64,000 bases of DNA from an uncultured bacterium (GCA_903857255.1 CAIODY010000081.1:1-64000), one strand, 5' to 3'; positions 16,459 through 26,592 are shown, counted from the stretch's first letter. Made by a program: numbers and translations. Notes: generated from the sequence alone by a model not told the origin.

Positions 16459-16751
16459 CTCACTTGTAATCGGGAAGAGAGTGTAAACTAAATTGTGTAA
16501 ATGGAATTTAGGTAGTATAAAGAAGATTGTGTAAATGGATTGGCTAAAAAATATTCAGCCACTGTCAAAGTTTGTTCTCAACAACTGAAGCTTAGCCATG
16601 GGTTAATGTGCGTTCGCCCACGATACAGTTGGCGAAGCACAAACTCAACCAACAACCATGTACCATTCAAGCCATTAAAATACAATACTAACCACAGCAA
16701 AAAATAAATTCATTCCAATGTTCATTAAATATTCATCCAAAACGAGCATAT
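16459..16751. other. Intergenic region without recognised feature
   Basis: About 290 bases between the 21-bp array and the first DUF6089 gene. It contains a short duplicated phrase, GTGTAAATGGA (near 16495 and 16530), and no credible ORF, tRNA or attC. It marks the junction between the cassette array and the core genes. Confidence 0.6.
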
Positions 16752-17657
16752 TTGCGCTTTCAAAAATCATTGCGTATTTCTTATAAAAATATCGTTTGCC
16801 TGTTGATTGTTTTGTTGCTAAGTCATCACTTGGTGCAAGCAAAACATCGGTCTGTATGGTCAAATCAAGGCAGAAAAATCAGAAAAAATTATTTCGATTT
16901 GGGGGTATGCACTGGGTTGGGTAATTATTACGGCGATATAGTACCAACTTTTTTCTCCTTCCAGCAGTTGCACCCCGATATGGGCATATTTGCTCGATAC
17001 AATGTGGGGCAATACCTTGCATTTCGCACCACCGCCATTTATGGTGCTATTTCAGGCGATGATAAGTATTACAACAACAAGGCTCGAAACCTAAGTTTCC
17101 GTTCTAACATCGAAGAATTTGGATTGACGATGGAAATTAATTTGATGCCTTATCATGCATTTAATAGGCGCAAGAGCGGCTTTGCACCTTATGTGTTTTT
17201 TGGTATTGCTGGGTTTCATTTTAATCCGAAAGCGGAATACAATGGTACATGGTACGAATTGCAACCCTTAGGCACCGAAGGCGAAGGATTGGCAGGCTAT
17301 GCCCCCAAATATTCAACATTTGGTATTTCCCTGCCCATCGGCGGTGGTTTGAAATACAGATTAGAAACCAGCTACAATAATTATATTACAATTGGTGCCG
17401 AATTTGGCATCCGCAAAACATTTACTGATTATTTAGATGATGTAAGCCGGACACAATATGTAAGTTTAGATTCCTTAGGCAAAGGGTCTATGTCGGCTAA
17501 TTTATCATGGCGAGAAGATGAATATTTTGGTTATAAAAAAGGAACTTTTTTTCCTGATATTCGCCGTGGAAATCCAGATAATAAAGATTGGTACTATTTT
17601 GGCAACATAACCGTTAGTTATGTGTTTGGCAATAAAAGAATAAGTTTCGAACATTAA
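16752..17657 (+). CDS. DUF6089-type outer-membrane beta-barrel protein
   Basis: A 301-residue protein with a leader ending LVQA, then the DUF6089 pattern: YFDLGVCTGLGNYYGDI, an ISGDDKYYNNKARNLSFRS segment, FFGIAGFHFNPKA, LGTEGEGL and FTDYLDDVS, with a final RGNPDNKDWYYFGNITVSYVF strand. Many Bacteroidota have several of these barrels; their role is unknown. The start is TTG (16752), or TTG at 16770, which gives a more typical signal peptide. The next gene starts 3 bases after its stop and encodes a paralogue. Confidence 0.82.
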   Translation: MRFQKSLRISYKNIVCLLIVLLLSHHLVQAKHRSVWSNQGRKIRKNYFDLGVCTGLGNYYGDIVPTFFSFQQLHPDMGIFARYNVGQYLAFRTTAIYGAISGDDKYYNNKARNLSFRSNIEEFGLTMEINLMPYHAFNRRKSGFAPYVFFGIAGFHFNPKAEYNGTWYELQPLGTEGEGLAGYAPKYSTFGISLPIGGGLKYRLETSYNNYITIGAEFGIRKTFTDYLDDVSRTQYVSLDSLGKGSMSANLSWREDEYFGYKKGTFFPDIRRGNPDNKDWYYFGNITVSYVFGNKRISFEH

Positions 17658-17660
17658 ATA

Positions 17661-18539
17661 ATGAAAAGAATTTTAATTGTCTTATTAGTAGTGATAGCTG
17701 CAAATGCAAAAGCACAATTCACCGAATTTGGTTTGCAAATGGGCGAAATGCATTACATCGGTGATTTATCAGCCCATCAATTAGGCGATGCCAAACAGGC
17801 ACACGTGGCATTTGGTGCATTTGTTCGCAACACTTTTGCGAAAGGTTTTTTATCAGTAAGAGCTGGGTTCAATTTAGGAACTATTTCGGGCGATGACAGA
17901 GATTTTCCAACATCCAATAGCTTATACTATCGCAATTTGAATTTCGAATCGTATGTACAAGATTTTCACGGCATTTTGGATGTCAACTTGTTGAGCATTA
18001 ATCCTTGTGAAGGGCATTTTTTTACACCTTACCTAAGCGGTGGCATCTCTGTTTTTCATTTCAATCCATTTGCTCAATATTTTGGTCAAACAGTTTATCT
18101 ACAAACCTTAGGCACCGAAGGGCAAGGTATTGCACAGTTTGGCAACAAACCCAAATATGCATTAACGCAAATCTCATTTCCAGTGGGCGGTGGTTTTAAA
18201 ATATTAGCTCGTGATATTTTTGTTGTATCATTAGAAGTGATGTATCATTTCACTACTACTGATTATTTAGATGATGTAAGCGGCAATTATTACGACCCTG
18301 CCATCATTCAACAATACAACGGAAAAACAGCAGCTTACATGTCAAACCGTTCCAACTACAACATTAAATATGATGCTAATGGTGTAGGCAATATTCTCCG
18401 AGGCAATCCTAACAAAAAAGATGCTTTTGTAGTAAGCTCGATAAGCGTAACCTATTTAATCAGTCGCCGCTGTGGCAGAGGTTTTAAAGGAATGGGCTAT
18501 CGAAAAGGCGGTGCAACAAAATGCTCATCTGATTTCTAA
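17661..18539 (+). CDS. DUF6089-type outer-membrane beta-barrel protein (tandem paralogue)
   Basis: A 292-residue protein with signal peptide MKRILIVLLVVIAANAKA. It shares with the upstream gene the MHYIGDLS, ISGDDRDF, GTEGQGIAQF, FPVGGGFK, DYLDDVSGNYY and ILRGNPNKKD blocks of DUF6089. It follows the previous gene by 3 bases, so the two are cotranscribed and probably arose by tandem duplication. A third member lies at 42899-43783 on the other strand. Predicted outer-membrane location; function unknown. Confidence 0.85.
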   Translation: MKRILIVLLVVIAANAKAQFTEFGLQMGEMHYIGDLSAHQLGDAKQAHVAFGAFVRNTFAKGFLSVRAGFNLGTISGDDRDFPTSNSLYYRNLNFESYVQDFHGILDVNLLSINPCEGHFFTPYLSGGISVFHFNPFAQYFGQTVYLQTLGTEGQGIAQFGNKPKYALTQISFPVGGGFKILARDIFVVSLEVMYHFTTTDYLDDVSGNYYDPAIIQQYNGKTAAYMSNRSNYNIKYDANGVGNILRGNPNKKDAFVVSSISVTYLISRRCGRGFKGMGYRKGGATKCSSDF

Positions 18540-18592
18540 TTTCACCAGCTATTTTTCCTTCTTCGCTTTTGTTATGATGAACAATATCTTAC

Positions 18593-18600
18593 TAACTTTG
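18593..18600 (+). promoter_or_regulatory. Bacteroidota -7 promoter element
   Basis: TAACTTTG matches TAnnTTTG, 29 bases before the TPR gene that heads the tilS unit. It implies a transcript separate from the DUF6089 pair. No clear -33 element was found. Confidence 0.55.
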
Positions 18601-18629
18601 TTGCACAGCTAATTACATAAGATAATAGC

Positions 18630-18938
18630 ATGACTGAACGTCAAGAAAAATTATTGCATTTACTCACTGAAACCCCCAACGATACTTTCCTATTGTTCGC
18701 CATGGGCTTGGAAATGGTGAAAGAAAATGATGACAATAAAGCGTTGGAATTTTTCAAAAAAATATTAGCGGTGGATGAAAACTATTGTGCCTTGTATTAC
18801 CATCTCGGTAAATTATATGAGCGTCAACAACACGAACAAATTGCTATGAGCGTATATGAAAAAGGTTTAGTGATTTGCAAAAAATTAAATGAGCAACACA
18901 ATTACAACGAGTTGCGAAATGCGCTGGATATGCTTTAA
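18630..18938 (+). CDS. Small TPR protein
   Basis: A 102-residue soluble protein made of about two TPR-like units: FLLFAMGLEMVKENDDNKALEFF and ALYYHLGKLYERQQHEQIAMSVY. It has no leader or membrane segment. It begins 29 bases after a promoter-like TAACTTTG and ends 15 bases before tilS, so the two are probably cotranscribed. Likely a protein-interaction adaptor; partner unknown. Confidence 0.8.
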   Translation: MTERQEKLLHLLTETPNDTFLLFAMGLEMVKENDDNKALEFFKKILAVDENYCALYYHLGKLYERQQHEQIAMSVYEKGLVICKKLNEQHNYNELRNALDML

Positions 18939-18953
18939 TTTAGCAGCATCCAA

Positions 18954-20303
18954 ATGAAATTATTACCCGAATTTATTGCATTCAATGTTGCTCAAAATTT
19001 ATTTAACAAAGGCAGCAAACTCATTGTAGCTTGCAGTGGTGGCTGCGATTCAGTTGTGCTGGCACATTTACTGCATCAAGCAAATATTCAAATTGTGTTA
19101 GCGCATTGCAATTTCCAACTGCGTGGCGAAGAAGCAAATGAGGATGAAAAATTTGTGAAAGAATTTGCGAAAGCAATGAATATTCCATTTCATGTTATTC
19201 ATTTTGAAACAGAAAAATTTGCTACTGAAAATAAATTATCCATTCAGCAAGCCGCTCGGCAATTGCGTTATGAATGGTTCGAACAATTAAGAATAGAATT
19301 GAAATTTGATGGCATTGCAACGGCTCATCATTTGAATGATAGCATCGAAACTGTTTTCATCAATTTGGTAAGAGGAACTGGCATCGCAGGAATGACGGGC
19401 ATTGCAGCCAAAAATGAAAAAATAATCCGTCCGCTATTATTTGCCAATAGAAATACAATTGAAAATTACGCCGCTGAAAACAATTTGAATTTCCGAACCG
19501 ATAGCAGCAACCATTCAGATGATTATTTGCGAAATAAAATTCGACATCATTTAATACCATTGTTGAACGAAATGAATCCTGCATTCGAAAAAACAATGCA
19601 AAAAAATATTCAACACTTTGAACAAACCGAACAATTGTATCAAACAGAATGGAAGAAAAAATTGAAGAAAATTGTTCAACAAAAAAACGATGAATATTGG
19701 ATAGCTGTAAAACCACTATTGCATTTACCAGCAGCCTCAACTATTTTAACTGAAGCCTTAAAACCCTTTGGATTTAATACTTCACAAGCCGAAGATATTT
19801 TCAATAATCTCGAAGCGCAATCAGGAACAACCTATTTATCACAAGATTTTCGATTAATAAAACACAAAGATTTTTGGATAGTTTCTAACAAAACGGCGCA
19901 GAAAAATAGCATAATAGTAGTTGAGCAAAATCAATCAAAATCAGCAACCACTTTTGGTGATTTTCATTTTGAAATATTGGATTGGAACAACGATTCAAAA
20001 ATTTCTACGGATGCAAATATTGCATTGCTCGATGCAAGAAACATTGCTTTTCCTTTGTGCATTAGGGCTTGGCAACAAGGCGATTATTTTTATCCATTAG
20101 GTATGAAACGAAAAAAGAAAAAACTAAGTGATTTTTTTATTCAACAAAAACTATCACTTCCTCAAAAAGAAAAAGTGCAATTGGTTTGTATGAATGATTA
20201 CATCATTTGGATAGCAGGAATGAGAGTAGATGAGCGTTTCAAGATTACTGCTACCACAAAAAAGATTTTGAAAATTACATTTACCGCAAAAAATATTCGC
20301 TAA
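18954..20303 (+). CDS. tilS: tRNA(Ile)-lysidine synthase TilS
   Basis: A 449-residue cytoplasmic enzyme that attaches lysine to C34 of the tRNA-Ile with CAU anticodon, using ATP, which converts its codon recognition from AUG to AUA. The PP-loop SGGCDS is at residues 28-33, followed by AHCNFQLRGEEANEDE and TAHHLNDSIETVFINL, all typical of the MesJ/TilS family. The C-terminal part carries the TilS-C domain, with IRAWQQGDYFYPLGM followed by KKKKLSDFFIQQK. Length is normal. It lies 15 bases behind the TPR gene. Confidence 0.96.
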   Translation: MKLLPEFIAFNVAQNLFNKGSKLIVACSGGCDSVVLAHLLHQANIQIVLAHCNFQLRGEEANEDEKFVKEFAKAMNIPFHVIHFETEKFATENKLSIQQAARQLRYEWFEQLRIELKFDGIATAHHLNDSIETVFINLVRGTGIAGMTGIAAKNEKIIRPLLFANRNTIENYAAENNLNFRTDSSNHSDDYLRNKIRHHLIPLLNEMNPAFEKTMQKNIQHFEQTEQLYQTEWKKKLKKIVQQKNDEYWIAVKPLLHLPAASTILTEALKPFGFNTSQAEDIFNNLEAQSGTTYLSQDFRLIKHKDFWIVSNKTAQKNSIIVVEQNQSKSATTFGDFHFEILDWNNDSKISTDANIALLDARNIAFPLCIRAWQQGDYFYPLGMKRKKKKLSDFFIQQKLSLPQKEKVQLVCMNDYIIWIAGMRVDERFKITATTKKILKITFTAKNIR

Positions 20304-20370
20304 ATAGAATGGTAAAACCATTTTAATTTCAAGAAATAAAAATTAGTTTTGGCATGAAAATAAAAACAAG

Positions 20371-20832
20371 TTGGTAAAATATTTGCTTCTATTTATTGTT
20401 GTTGGCTCTATCTTTTTTGGTTGTAAAAAAGATGCTCAAACTACTGCATTACCTACTACTTCGGTGATTCCAGCTATTCAATTAATCAGCATCACTCCTA
20501 CTTCGGTTCATCAATTTACTGACTCGATAAAATTTGATATCCAATATATAGATGGCGATGGAAATGTAGGTGATTATAGTGCCGATTCTACCTCGTTAAT
20601 TATTATTGATAATCGAAATAGTGCACTGGTCAATAAATTTCATATTCCACCTGTAACACCACAAGGTAGCAGCATTGAGGTGCAAGGCGAATTTATTGCG
20701 GTGTTAAAATCAATTATTTTGTTGAATAGTTCATCGAGCAGCGAAGCAACAACTTTTTCCATCAAACTAAAAGACAGAGCTGGCAATTGGAGTAATGTTA
20801 TCACCACTCCAACAGTTACGATTACGCCATAA
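20371..20832 (+). CDS. Putative lipoprotein
   Basis: A 153-residue protein starting at TTG. The leader MVKYLLLFIVVGSIFFGCKKD ends in a lipobox-like FFGC, so the mature protein would be a lipoprotein beginning Cys-Lys-Lys. The rest is Ser/Thr-rich beta-type sequence with YIDGDGNVGDYSAD, a calcium-loop-like segment seen in Bacteroidota surface lipoproteins. No enzyme motif. It lies between tilS and dxr on the same strand, with an 18-base gap to dxr. Confidence 0.75.
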   Translation: MVKYLLLFIVVGSIFFGCKKDAQTTALPTTSVIPAIQLISITPTSVHQFTDSIKFDIQYIDGDGNVGDYSADSTSLIIIDNRNSALVNKFHIPPVTPQGSSIEVQGEFIAVLKSIILLNSSSSSEATTFSIKLKDRAGNWSNVITTPTVTITP

Positions 20833-20850
20833 CAAAATCAATCGCATCAT

Positions 20851-21999
20851 TTGAAACACATAGCAATTCTTGGAAGCAGCGGCAGCATTGGAACACAAGC
20901 ATTAGAGGTAGTTGAAGCTCATCCTGATGAATTTTGTGTTGAAGTTTTAACTGTCAATTCCAACGCCGAATTATTGATTGCTCAAGCAAAAAAATTTAAG
21001 CCCAATGCAGTTGTAATTGTTGATGAATCAAAATATCAATTGGTTAAAGATGCTTTGCAAAACGACATGATAAAAGTGTTTGCTGGCGAAGCAGCTTTGG
21101 AACAAATTGTTCAAATGGATTCCATCAATATTGTTTTAACTGCTTTAGTTGGTTATGCAGGCTTGAAGCCCACGATAGCAGCCATTAAAGCAAAAAAAAT
21201 GATTGCTTTGGCAAACAAAGAAACATTGGTGGTGGCTGGAAAATTGATTACACAATTAGCACAAGAAAATGGGGTAAATATTTACCCAGTTGATAGTGAA
21301 CACTCTGCCATTTTTCAATGCTTAGCTGGTGAATGGGAAAATAAAATTGAGAAGATTTATTTAACTGCAAGTGGCGGTCCTTTTTTGGGTAAAGATGTTG
21401 AATTTTTAAAGTCAGTAAAAAAAGAACAAGCACTCAAACATCCAAATTGGACAATGGGCGCAAAAATCACAATTGACTCTGCAACATTGATGAATAAGGG
21501 ATTAGAGGTGATTGAAGCCAAATGGTTATTCAATTTAAAAGCCGAACAAGTGGAGGTTATTGTTCATCCACAAAGTATCATTCATAGCTTGGTTCAATTT
21601 GAAGATGGCAGCATGAAAGCACAAATGGGTTTGCCTGATATGAAACTACCCATTCAATATGCATTAGGTTATCCGCAACGCTTAAAAAGTATTTTTCCTC
21701 GTTTCGATTTTACTAAATATCCGCAATTAACTTTTTCACAACCCGACACCAAAACATTTCGCAATCTGGCTTTAGCATACGATGCCATGCGGCTTTGCGG
21801 CAATATGCCGTGTGTGATGAATGCAGCCAACGAAATTGCAGTAGATGCTTTTTTGCATGATAAAATTGGATTTATAGAAATCACTAAATTGATTGAAAAC
21901 AGCATGAATTCTATCACTCACATCAAAAATCCATCGTTGAATGATTACATTGAAACCGATAAAGAGAGCAGAATTAAAGCGTTAGAAATGCTTGGTTAA
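20851..21999 (+). CDS. dxr: 1-deoxy-D-xylulose 5-phosphate reductoisomerase
   Basis: A 382-residue enzyme of the MEP isoprenoid pathway that converts DXP to 2-C-methyl-D-erythritol 4-phosphate with NADPH and a divalent metal. The NADPH loop GSSGSIGTQALEV is at the N-terminus. LANKETLVVAG, PVDSEHSAIFQCL and LTASGGPF give the metal and substrate residues, and GLEVIEAKWLF follows. The start is TTG; there is no ATG before the Rossmann strand. The last 18 bases overlap the 3' end of the convergent permease gene. ispF, another MEP gene, is at 40453-40944. Confidence 0.97.
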   Translation: MKHIAILGSSGSIGTQALEVVEAHPDEFCVEVLTVNSNAELLIAQAKKFKPNAVVIVDESKYQLVKDALQNDMIKVFAGEAALEQIVQMDSINIVLTALVGYAGLKPTIAAIKAKKMIALANKETLVVAGKLITQLAQENGVNIYPVDSEHSAIFQCLAGEWENKIEKIYLTASGGPFLGKDVEFLKSVKKEQALKHPNWTMGAKITIDSATLMNKGLEVIEAKWLFNLKAEQVEVIVHPQSIIHSLVQFEDGSMKAQMGLPDMKLPIQYALGYPQRLKSIFPRFDFTKYPQLTFSQPDTKTFRNLALAYDAMRLCGNMPCVMNAANEIAVDAFLHDKIGFIEITKLIENSMNSITHIKNPSLNDYIETDKESRIKALEMLG

Positions 22000-23316
22000 T
22001 GTTTCTTTCCAATAAAAAATCACAACGCCAATTAAAATCATTGCGGCTGCGCCTGCGATATATTTTACATCCGAAGTGCAAAATACAAACAACCAAATCA
22101 GCATAGAAAGAAGCACGGGTAAGGGAAACAACGGCATTTTAAATGGAAACAATTTTCGAGTTCCATTTTTATTCAACCAAATTAATCCAACTGATTGACT
22201 TAAAAATTGCGTTAAAATTCTTACAACAACAATCGCACTCAGCACATCTGTTAATTTAAACAACAAGCTGAAACCTGCGCCAGCAATGGCTAACCAAAGC
22301 AATGCCATTTTCGGGATTTTCTTTTTCGCATCAATTTCTGAAAACAGTTTAATGAAATTTCCATCGGCTGATGCGGCATACAAAACCCTCGAATAGCCTA
22401 ACATCACTGCAAAAAGCGATGATAAGGCTACCCATAAAATTAACAACGTAAACCATTTTGCCACATTTTCGCCCAACCATTTTTGCATCAAAGTGCTGAA
22501 TACAAATGGAGAATTTGCAGCCACATCATTGCTCAAATTCCCCAACACAACAGTTTGCAAAAGCAAGTACAGCAGCGCAATTCCAAGCACCGACAGCAAC
22601 ATACTCATCGGAATATTTCGTTTCGGATTTTTTATTTCAGCACCCAAATGACAAACATTGTAATAGCCCAAATAACAGTAAATGCTTTTCACAGTTGCTT
22701 GTCCTAAAACCATCCAAGCACCAAACGACAGAAAATCGAAAGTAATTTTTGGTTGTTGATGAAAAATATTTTTGTCGAAATGAAAAATGCCCATTCCGAT
22801 AATGATAAACAATATCGCCAAAACACCTAACCACAAAGCCTTTGACAATTTTCCTGTGGAAACAATATTTCTGTTCAACAAAAAATAAAGTGCCGCAATT
22901 AATAAAACACAAACCAATTTTTGTTGCCACCAAAATGGCATCGGCACTAAATATTGAAAGTATTGCGAAAAGCCAATTGCACCCGAAGCTACTACCAATG
23001 GGGCTTGTATGGCGGTTTGCCAAGTGTAAAGAAATGAAAATAATCGTCCGAATTTTTTACCAAAAATAATTTTCAAAAATTGATAACTACCACCAGCTTC
23101 GGGATAAGCTGCGCCCAATTCGCTCCAAACCAAACTATCTAAAATGGCTAACAATGCGCCCAAAAGCCAAGCCAGCAAAGCGTTTTTGCCAGGCATCGAT
23201 TGCATAATTAATGGCAAAGTTACAAACGGACCGATGCCCACCATATCAATCATATTCAATGATACAGCTTCTGATAAGCCGAGCTTGCGTTGCAGTGTTG
23301 GTGAGGTTTCGGGCAA
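21982..23316 (-). CDS. APC superfamily amino acid permease
   Basis: A 444-residue inner-membrane transporter with about 12 hydrophobic segments. The N-terminal block (VSLNMIDMVGIGPFVTLPLIMQSMP) and the region ELGAAYPEAGGSYQFL are hallmarks of APC-family amino acid/polyamine permeases. The substrate cannot be told from sequence. Its end overlaps dxr by 18 bases, and the PIG-L gene lies just upstream on the same strand (7-base gap), so the two may share a transcript. Confidence 0.88.
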   Translation of the reverse strand: MPETSPTLQRKLGLSEAVSLNMIDMVGIGPFVTLPLIMQSMPGKNALLAWLLGALLAILDSLVWSELGAAYPEAGGSYQFLKIIFGKKFGRLFSFLYTWQTAIQAPLVVASGAIGFSQYFQYLVPMPFWWQQKLVCVLLIAALYFLLNRNIVSTGKLSKALWLGVLAILFIIIGMGIFHFDKNIFHQQPKITFDFLSFGAWMVLGQATVKSIYCYLGYYNVCHLGAEIKNPKRNIPMSMLLSVLGIALLYLLLQTVVLGNLSNDVAANSPFVFSTLMQKWLGENVAKWFTLLILWVALSSLFAVMLGYSRVLYAASADGNFIKLFSEIDAKKKIPKMALLWLAIAGAGFSLLFKLTDVLSAIVVVRILTQFLSQSVGLIWLNKNGTRKLFPFKMPLFPLPVLLSMLIWLFVFCTSDVKYIAGAAAMILIGVVIFYWKETLTKHF

Positions 23317-23323
23317 TTTGAAA

Positions 23324-24229
23324 TTAATATTTTAGCACAGGATAATGATTGATTTTTAGCAATCGAAACAGCTCGTTGGTTTTTAAAATTCCATTGGTAT
23401 TATTCAAATCGAAATAATTAAAAAGCTCTAAATCGCCTTTGCCTGCTGCTAATTGCATGGTGCCTTGCGATTTGTGTTCGGCAATTTCCCAGTTGGCTAT
23501 GATGTGATAATCTAACGAATTTTTGAAACCAAATTTTTGATTTCGGTTGAATTGAAATGGCGTAATATTTTCTTTCAATTTTGTTTCAGGATAATTTTCT
23601 AACACTGCAAATTTCTGTTTGGTGGTATCATTTTCATTGCGAACATCCATACCCAAAATAATTGGTTTTTTATTTTCTGGCAAATCTTTAATCGTTCGTA
23701 AAGCCATAATGGTAGCAGCTTTGTGATGTGCATGTGTAGCAGGCACAGGCAATAAACAAAAAACAAAATCGTAAGTTTCGCGGCTCATAATTTCCGTTAA
23801 TCGAGTTTTTACGATTAAGATATTCCAAAATGTATCGAGCGGCGCTTTTGGATTTAAGCCATATTTATCATCCAATTGGTCTAAGAAAAAAAAGTTGCGA
23901 ATGCCCAACATTTTTCCTGCGCTCATTAATTCACGTTTGCGAATAGCTGGCAAATATTGTCTGCCAATTTTTGGGTCAGTTAATTCGATGCCATAAAATT
24001 CGTTGCCCAAAGTAGAATATTTATAACCGCCTTCGCCATTGGTGATGCACACCAAATCTACCTTTGCTTTATAATCATGGGTGAGCTTGTAAACCGCACC
24101 AGCACAGCCCGTTTCATCATCGGGATGTGCAATTACAATTAATACTTTGATGTTGGTGGAATCTAAATTTTGTGCAGAAATTGTAGAGAAAAAAAACAAA
24201 CTGAATGCAAAAAGTAAAATGTACTTCAT
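23324..24229 (-). CDS. PIG-L (LmbE-like) family deacetylase
   Basis: A 301-residue protein with signal peptide (MKYILLFAFSLFFFSTISAQ) and the zinc-binding AHPDDE motif at about residues 34-39, followed later by THAHHKA, which supplies the third ligand. Family members remove acetyl groups from N-acetylglucosamine-type sugars (MshB, BshB, PIG-L); the leader places this one outside the cytoplasm, so the substrate is probably a cell-surface or environmental glycan rather than bacillithiol. It lies 7 bases ahead of the permease gene. Confidence 0.88.
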   Translation of the reverse strand: MKYILLFAFSLFFFSTISAQNLDSTNIKVLIVIAHPDDETGCAGAVYKLTHDYKAKVDLVCITNGEGGYKYSTLGNEFYGIELTDPKIGRQYLPAIRKRELMSAGKMLGIRNFFFLDQLDDKYGLNPKAPLDTFWNILIVKTRLTEIMSRETYDFVFCLLPVPATHAHHKAATIMALRTIKDLPENKKPIILGMDVRNENDTTKQKFAVLENYPETKLKENITPFQFNRNQKFGFKNSLDYHIIANWEIAEHKSQGTMQLAAGKGDLELFNYFDLNNTNGILKTNELFRLLKINHYPVLKY

Positions 24230-24380
24230 TGAGAAAAAAGATTGAATCGGTTTTACAAATTAAATGAAAAAAGTTGAGTTAAATGAGTTAAACGAATGAG
24301 GATGGATAATGTTTAAATTTTGGTCGGCGTTAGTCTGTCAATTTTTTTTTTGCTATCTATGCAATGAAATTTTAAAAAGA

Positions 24381-26537
24381 ATGAAATACACGATTATTGT
24401 TTGTCTCGGTTTTTTTTTACTCCATTTTTCTGCATCAGCACAATCAAAAAAATTAACTATTGAAGATTGTGTTTTAAAAGGCAAAAACATTTTAGCCCCC
24501 GAAAAAATAAATCAACCGCAATGGATAGAAGGTAGAACTGCCTTGGTTTACAGCCGAAAATTAAATGGTGTTGATTGCTTAATAAAATACGATTGGCGAA
24601 AAAAACCATCACAAGTTTCGTGGACAGTTGGCAAATTGAATCAGGCTTTTAGAAGATTGAAATTAGATACTTTAACCAAGCTGCCAAATGTTATCAGAAC
24701 TGGGATGGATGGCTTTGTTTTTTTCAACAACAACAATTTGATTAAATACGATTACCGATTTGACAGCATTACTTTTCATTTAACTTTAGATAAAAAAGCT
24801 GAAAACATGGATGTGGCGAAATATACTACCCATGTGGCTTATACGGTTGACAACAATTTATTTGTATTGATGAACAACGGCACTGTTCAACCCATTTCGA
24901 ATGATGGTAATGCTGGATTGGTGTATGGTAAAAGCGTTCATCGTGATGAATATGGGATTAGTAAAGGCACCTATTGGAGCCCGAAAGGCAATCTGCTGGC
25001 TTATTACCGAATGGACCAAAGCATGGTAACTGATTATCCGATAATGGATTTAGATGAACATCCAGCTAAAGAACACAACATAAAATATCCGATGGCTGGC
25101 ATGAAAAGCCATGAAGTAAAAGTTGGTGTTTATAACACTGCTACCCAAAAATCTGTTTACTTAAAAATTAATGGACCAGCTGACCAATATCTTACCAACA
25201 TTGCATGGAGCAACGATGAGAGAAATGTTTTTGTAGTGGTTTTAAACAGAGCTACTGACCATTTGTGGTTGAATGAATACGATGCCAACACAGGCGATTT
25301 TGTAAAAACAATTTTAGAAGAACAAAATAATGACTGGCTTGAACCTACCATCCTTATTCAGTTTCTGCCCAACAACAATAATTTGTTTGTGTGGCAAAGC
25401 CAACGCACAGGACACAACCATCTTTATTTGTACGACTTGAATGGCACTATGCAAAAAGAATTGACGCATGGCGATTGGGATGTTATCAATGTATCAGGTA
25501 TTTCTTTTGGCAAAAACAAAATTTATTTTACAGGCACTACCACTTCCCCACTCGACCAACAAATTTGTTGTGTAGATGCAACTACTGGCGAAATGCAGCA
25601 ACTGACGAAAGATAAAGGCATCCATAGTTTATATTTGAATGAATACACGGGTGATTATTTAGATGTTTTTAGTAGTTATCAAATTCCGAAAGTAGTTTCC
25701 ATCTATGACCGCCGAGGCAAATTGCGAAGCAATATTTTATTGGCTGAAAATCCTTTGAAAGATTACAAATTGGGGCAAACAAAAATATTCAACATCACGG
25801 CGGCTGATAATAAAACAGCATTGTATTGCCGAATGATTTTGCCACCCAATTTTGATAGCACAAAAAAATATCCTTGCATCACTTATACTTACAATGGACC
25901 CCATGTGCAATTAGTTACCAATGGTTGGCTGAATGGCGCTGATTTATGGTTTCATTATTTAGCACAAGAAGGCTTTATTGTTTTTACTGTTGATGGCAGA
26001 GGCAGCGGCAACCGAGGTTTTGATTTTGAAAAATGTATTCATCGCCAATTAGGCACTTGCGAAATTGCCGACCAAATGAAAGGCAACGATTATTTGCGCC
26101 ACTTGAAATATATTGATACTGCTCGATTAGGCATACACGGTTGGAGTTTTGGTGGGTTTATGACTACTTCACTTATGACAAGAACACCAGGTAAATATAA
26201 AGTTGGTGTTTGTGGTGGTCCTGTGATTGATTGGAGTTATTATGAAGTGATGTACACCGAACGCTACATGGATACACCAGCTGAAAACCCTGAAGGTTAT
26301 AAAAAATCAGCATTGACTAATTACATTGATAATCTTCGTGGCAAATTGTTGATGATTCATGGCACCAGCGATGATGTGGTGGTTTGGCAACAATCATTGA
26401 TGTACATAAAAAAATGTGTGGAGAAAGATAAACCGATTGATTACTTCGTTTACCCAGGACACTTGCACAATGTGCAAGGCAAAGACCGCATACATTTACT
26501 GCAAAAAATCACTGATTATTTCAAGCAAAATTTGTAA
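24381..26537 (+). CDS. S9 family (DPP IV-like) prolyl oligopeptidase
   Basis: About 718 residues from the preferred ATG at 24381, which begins a proper signal peptide (MKYTIIVCLGFFLLHFSASA); an open frame extends 24 codons further up but would bury the leader. An N-terminal beta-propeller (DPPIV_N, e.g. YWSPKGNLLAYYRMDQSMV) precedes an alpha/beta-hydrolase domain with nucleophile GWSFGG (Ser coded at 26145-26147), Asp in HGTSDDVV and His in YPGHLHNV. Such periplasmic enzymes release Xaa-Pro or Xaa-Ala dipeptides from peptide N-termini. A terminator follows. Confidence 0.93.
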   Translation: MKYTIIVCLGFFLLHFSASAQSKKLTIEDCVLKGKNILAPEKINQPQWIEGRTALVYSRKLNGVDCLIKYDWRKKPSQVSWTVGKLNQAFRRLKLDTLTKLPNVIRTGMDGFVFFNNNNLIKYDYRFDSITFHLTLDKKAENMDVAKYTTHVAYTVDNNLFVLMNNGTVQPISNDGNAGLVYGKSVHRDEYGISKGTYWSPKGNLLAYYRMDQSMVTDYPIMDLDEHPAKEHNIKYPMAGMKSHEVKVGVYNTATQKSVYLKINGPADQYLTNIAWSNDERNVFVVVLNRATDHLWLNEYDANTGDFVKTILEEQNNDWLEPTILIQFLPNNNNLFVWQSQRTGHNHLYLYDLNGTMQKELTHGDWDVINVSGISFGKNKIYFTGTTTSPLDQQICCVDATTGEMQQLTKDKGIHSLYLNEYTGDYLDVFSSYQIPKVVSIYDRRGKLRSNILLAENPLKDYKLGQTKIFNITAADNKTALYCRMILPPNFDSTKKYPCITYTYNGPHVQLVTNGWLNGADLWFHYLAQEGFIVFTVDGRGSGNRGFDFEKCIHRQLGTCEIADQMKGNDYLRHLKYIDTARLGIHGWSFGGFMTTSLMTRTPGKYKVGVCGGPVIDWSYYEVMYTERYMDTPAENPEGYKKSALTNYIDNLRGKLLMIHGTSDDVVVWQQSLMYIKKCVEKDKPIDYFVYPGHLHNVQGKDRIHLLQKITDYFKQNL

Positions 26538-26560
26538 AATAAAGTAGCTTAACAACTCAC

Positions 26561-26592
26561 AAAAAAGGCGATGAAATTTTATCGCCTTTTTT
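26561..26592 (+). terminator. Rho-independent terminator
   Basis: AAAAAAGGCGAT and ATCGCCTTTTTT form a strong stem over a short AT-rich loop, about 24 bases after the S9 peptidase stop. Confidence 0.88.

Noticed and set aside
22483-22745. Plus-strand ORFs inside the permease gene
   Set aside because: Antisense shadows with His/Gln-rich composition; the permease reading on the minus strand is complete.
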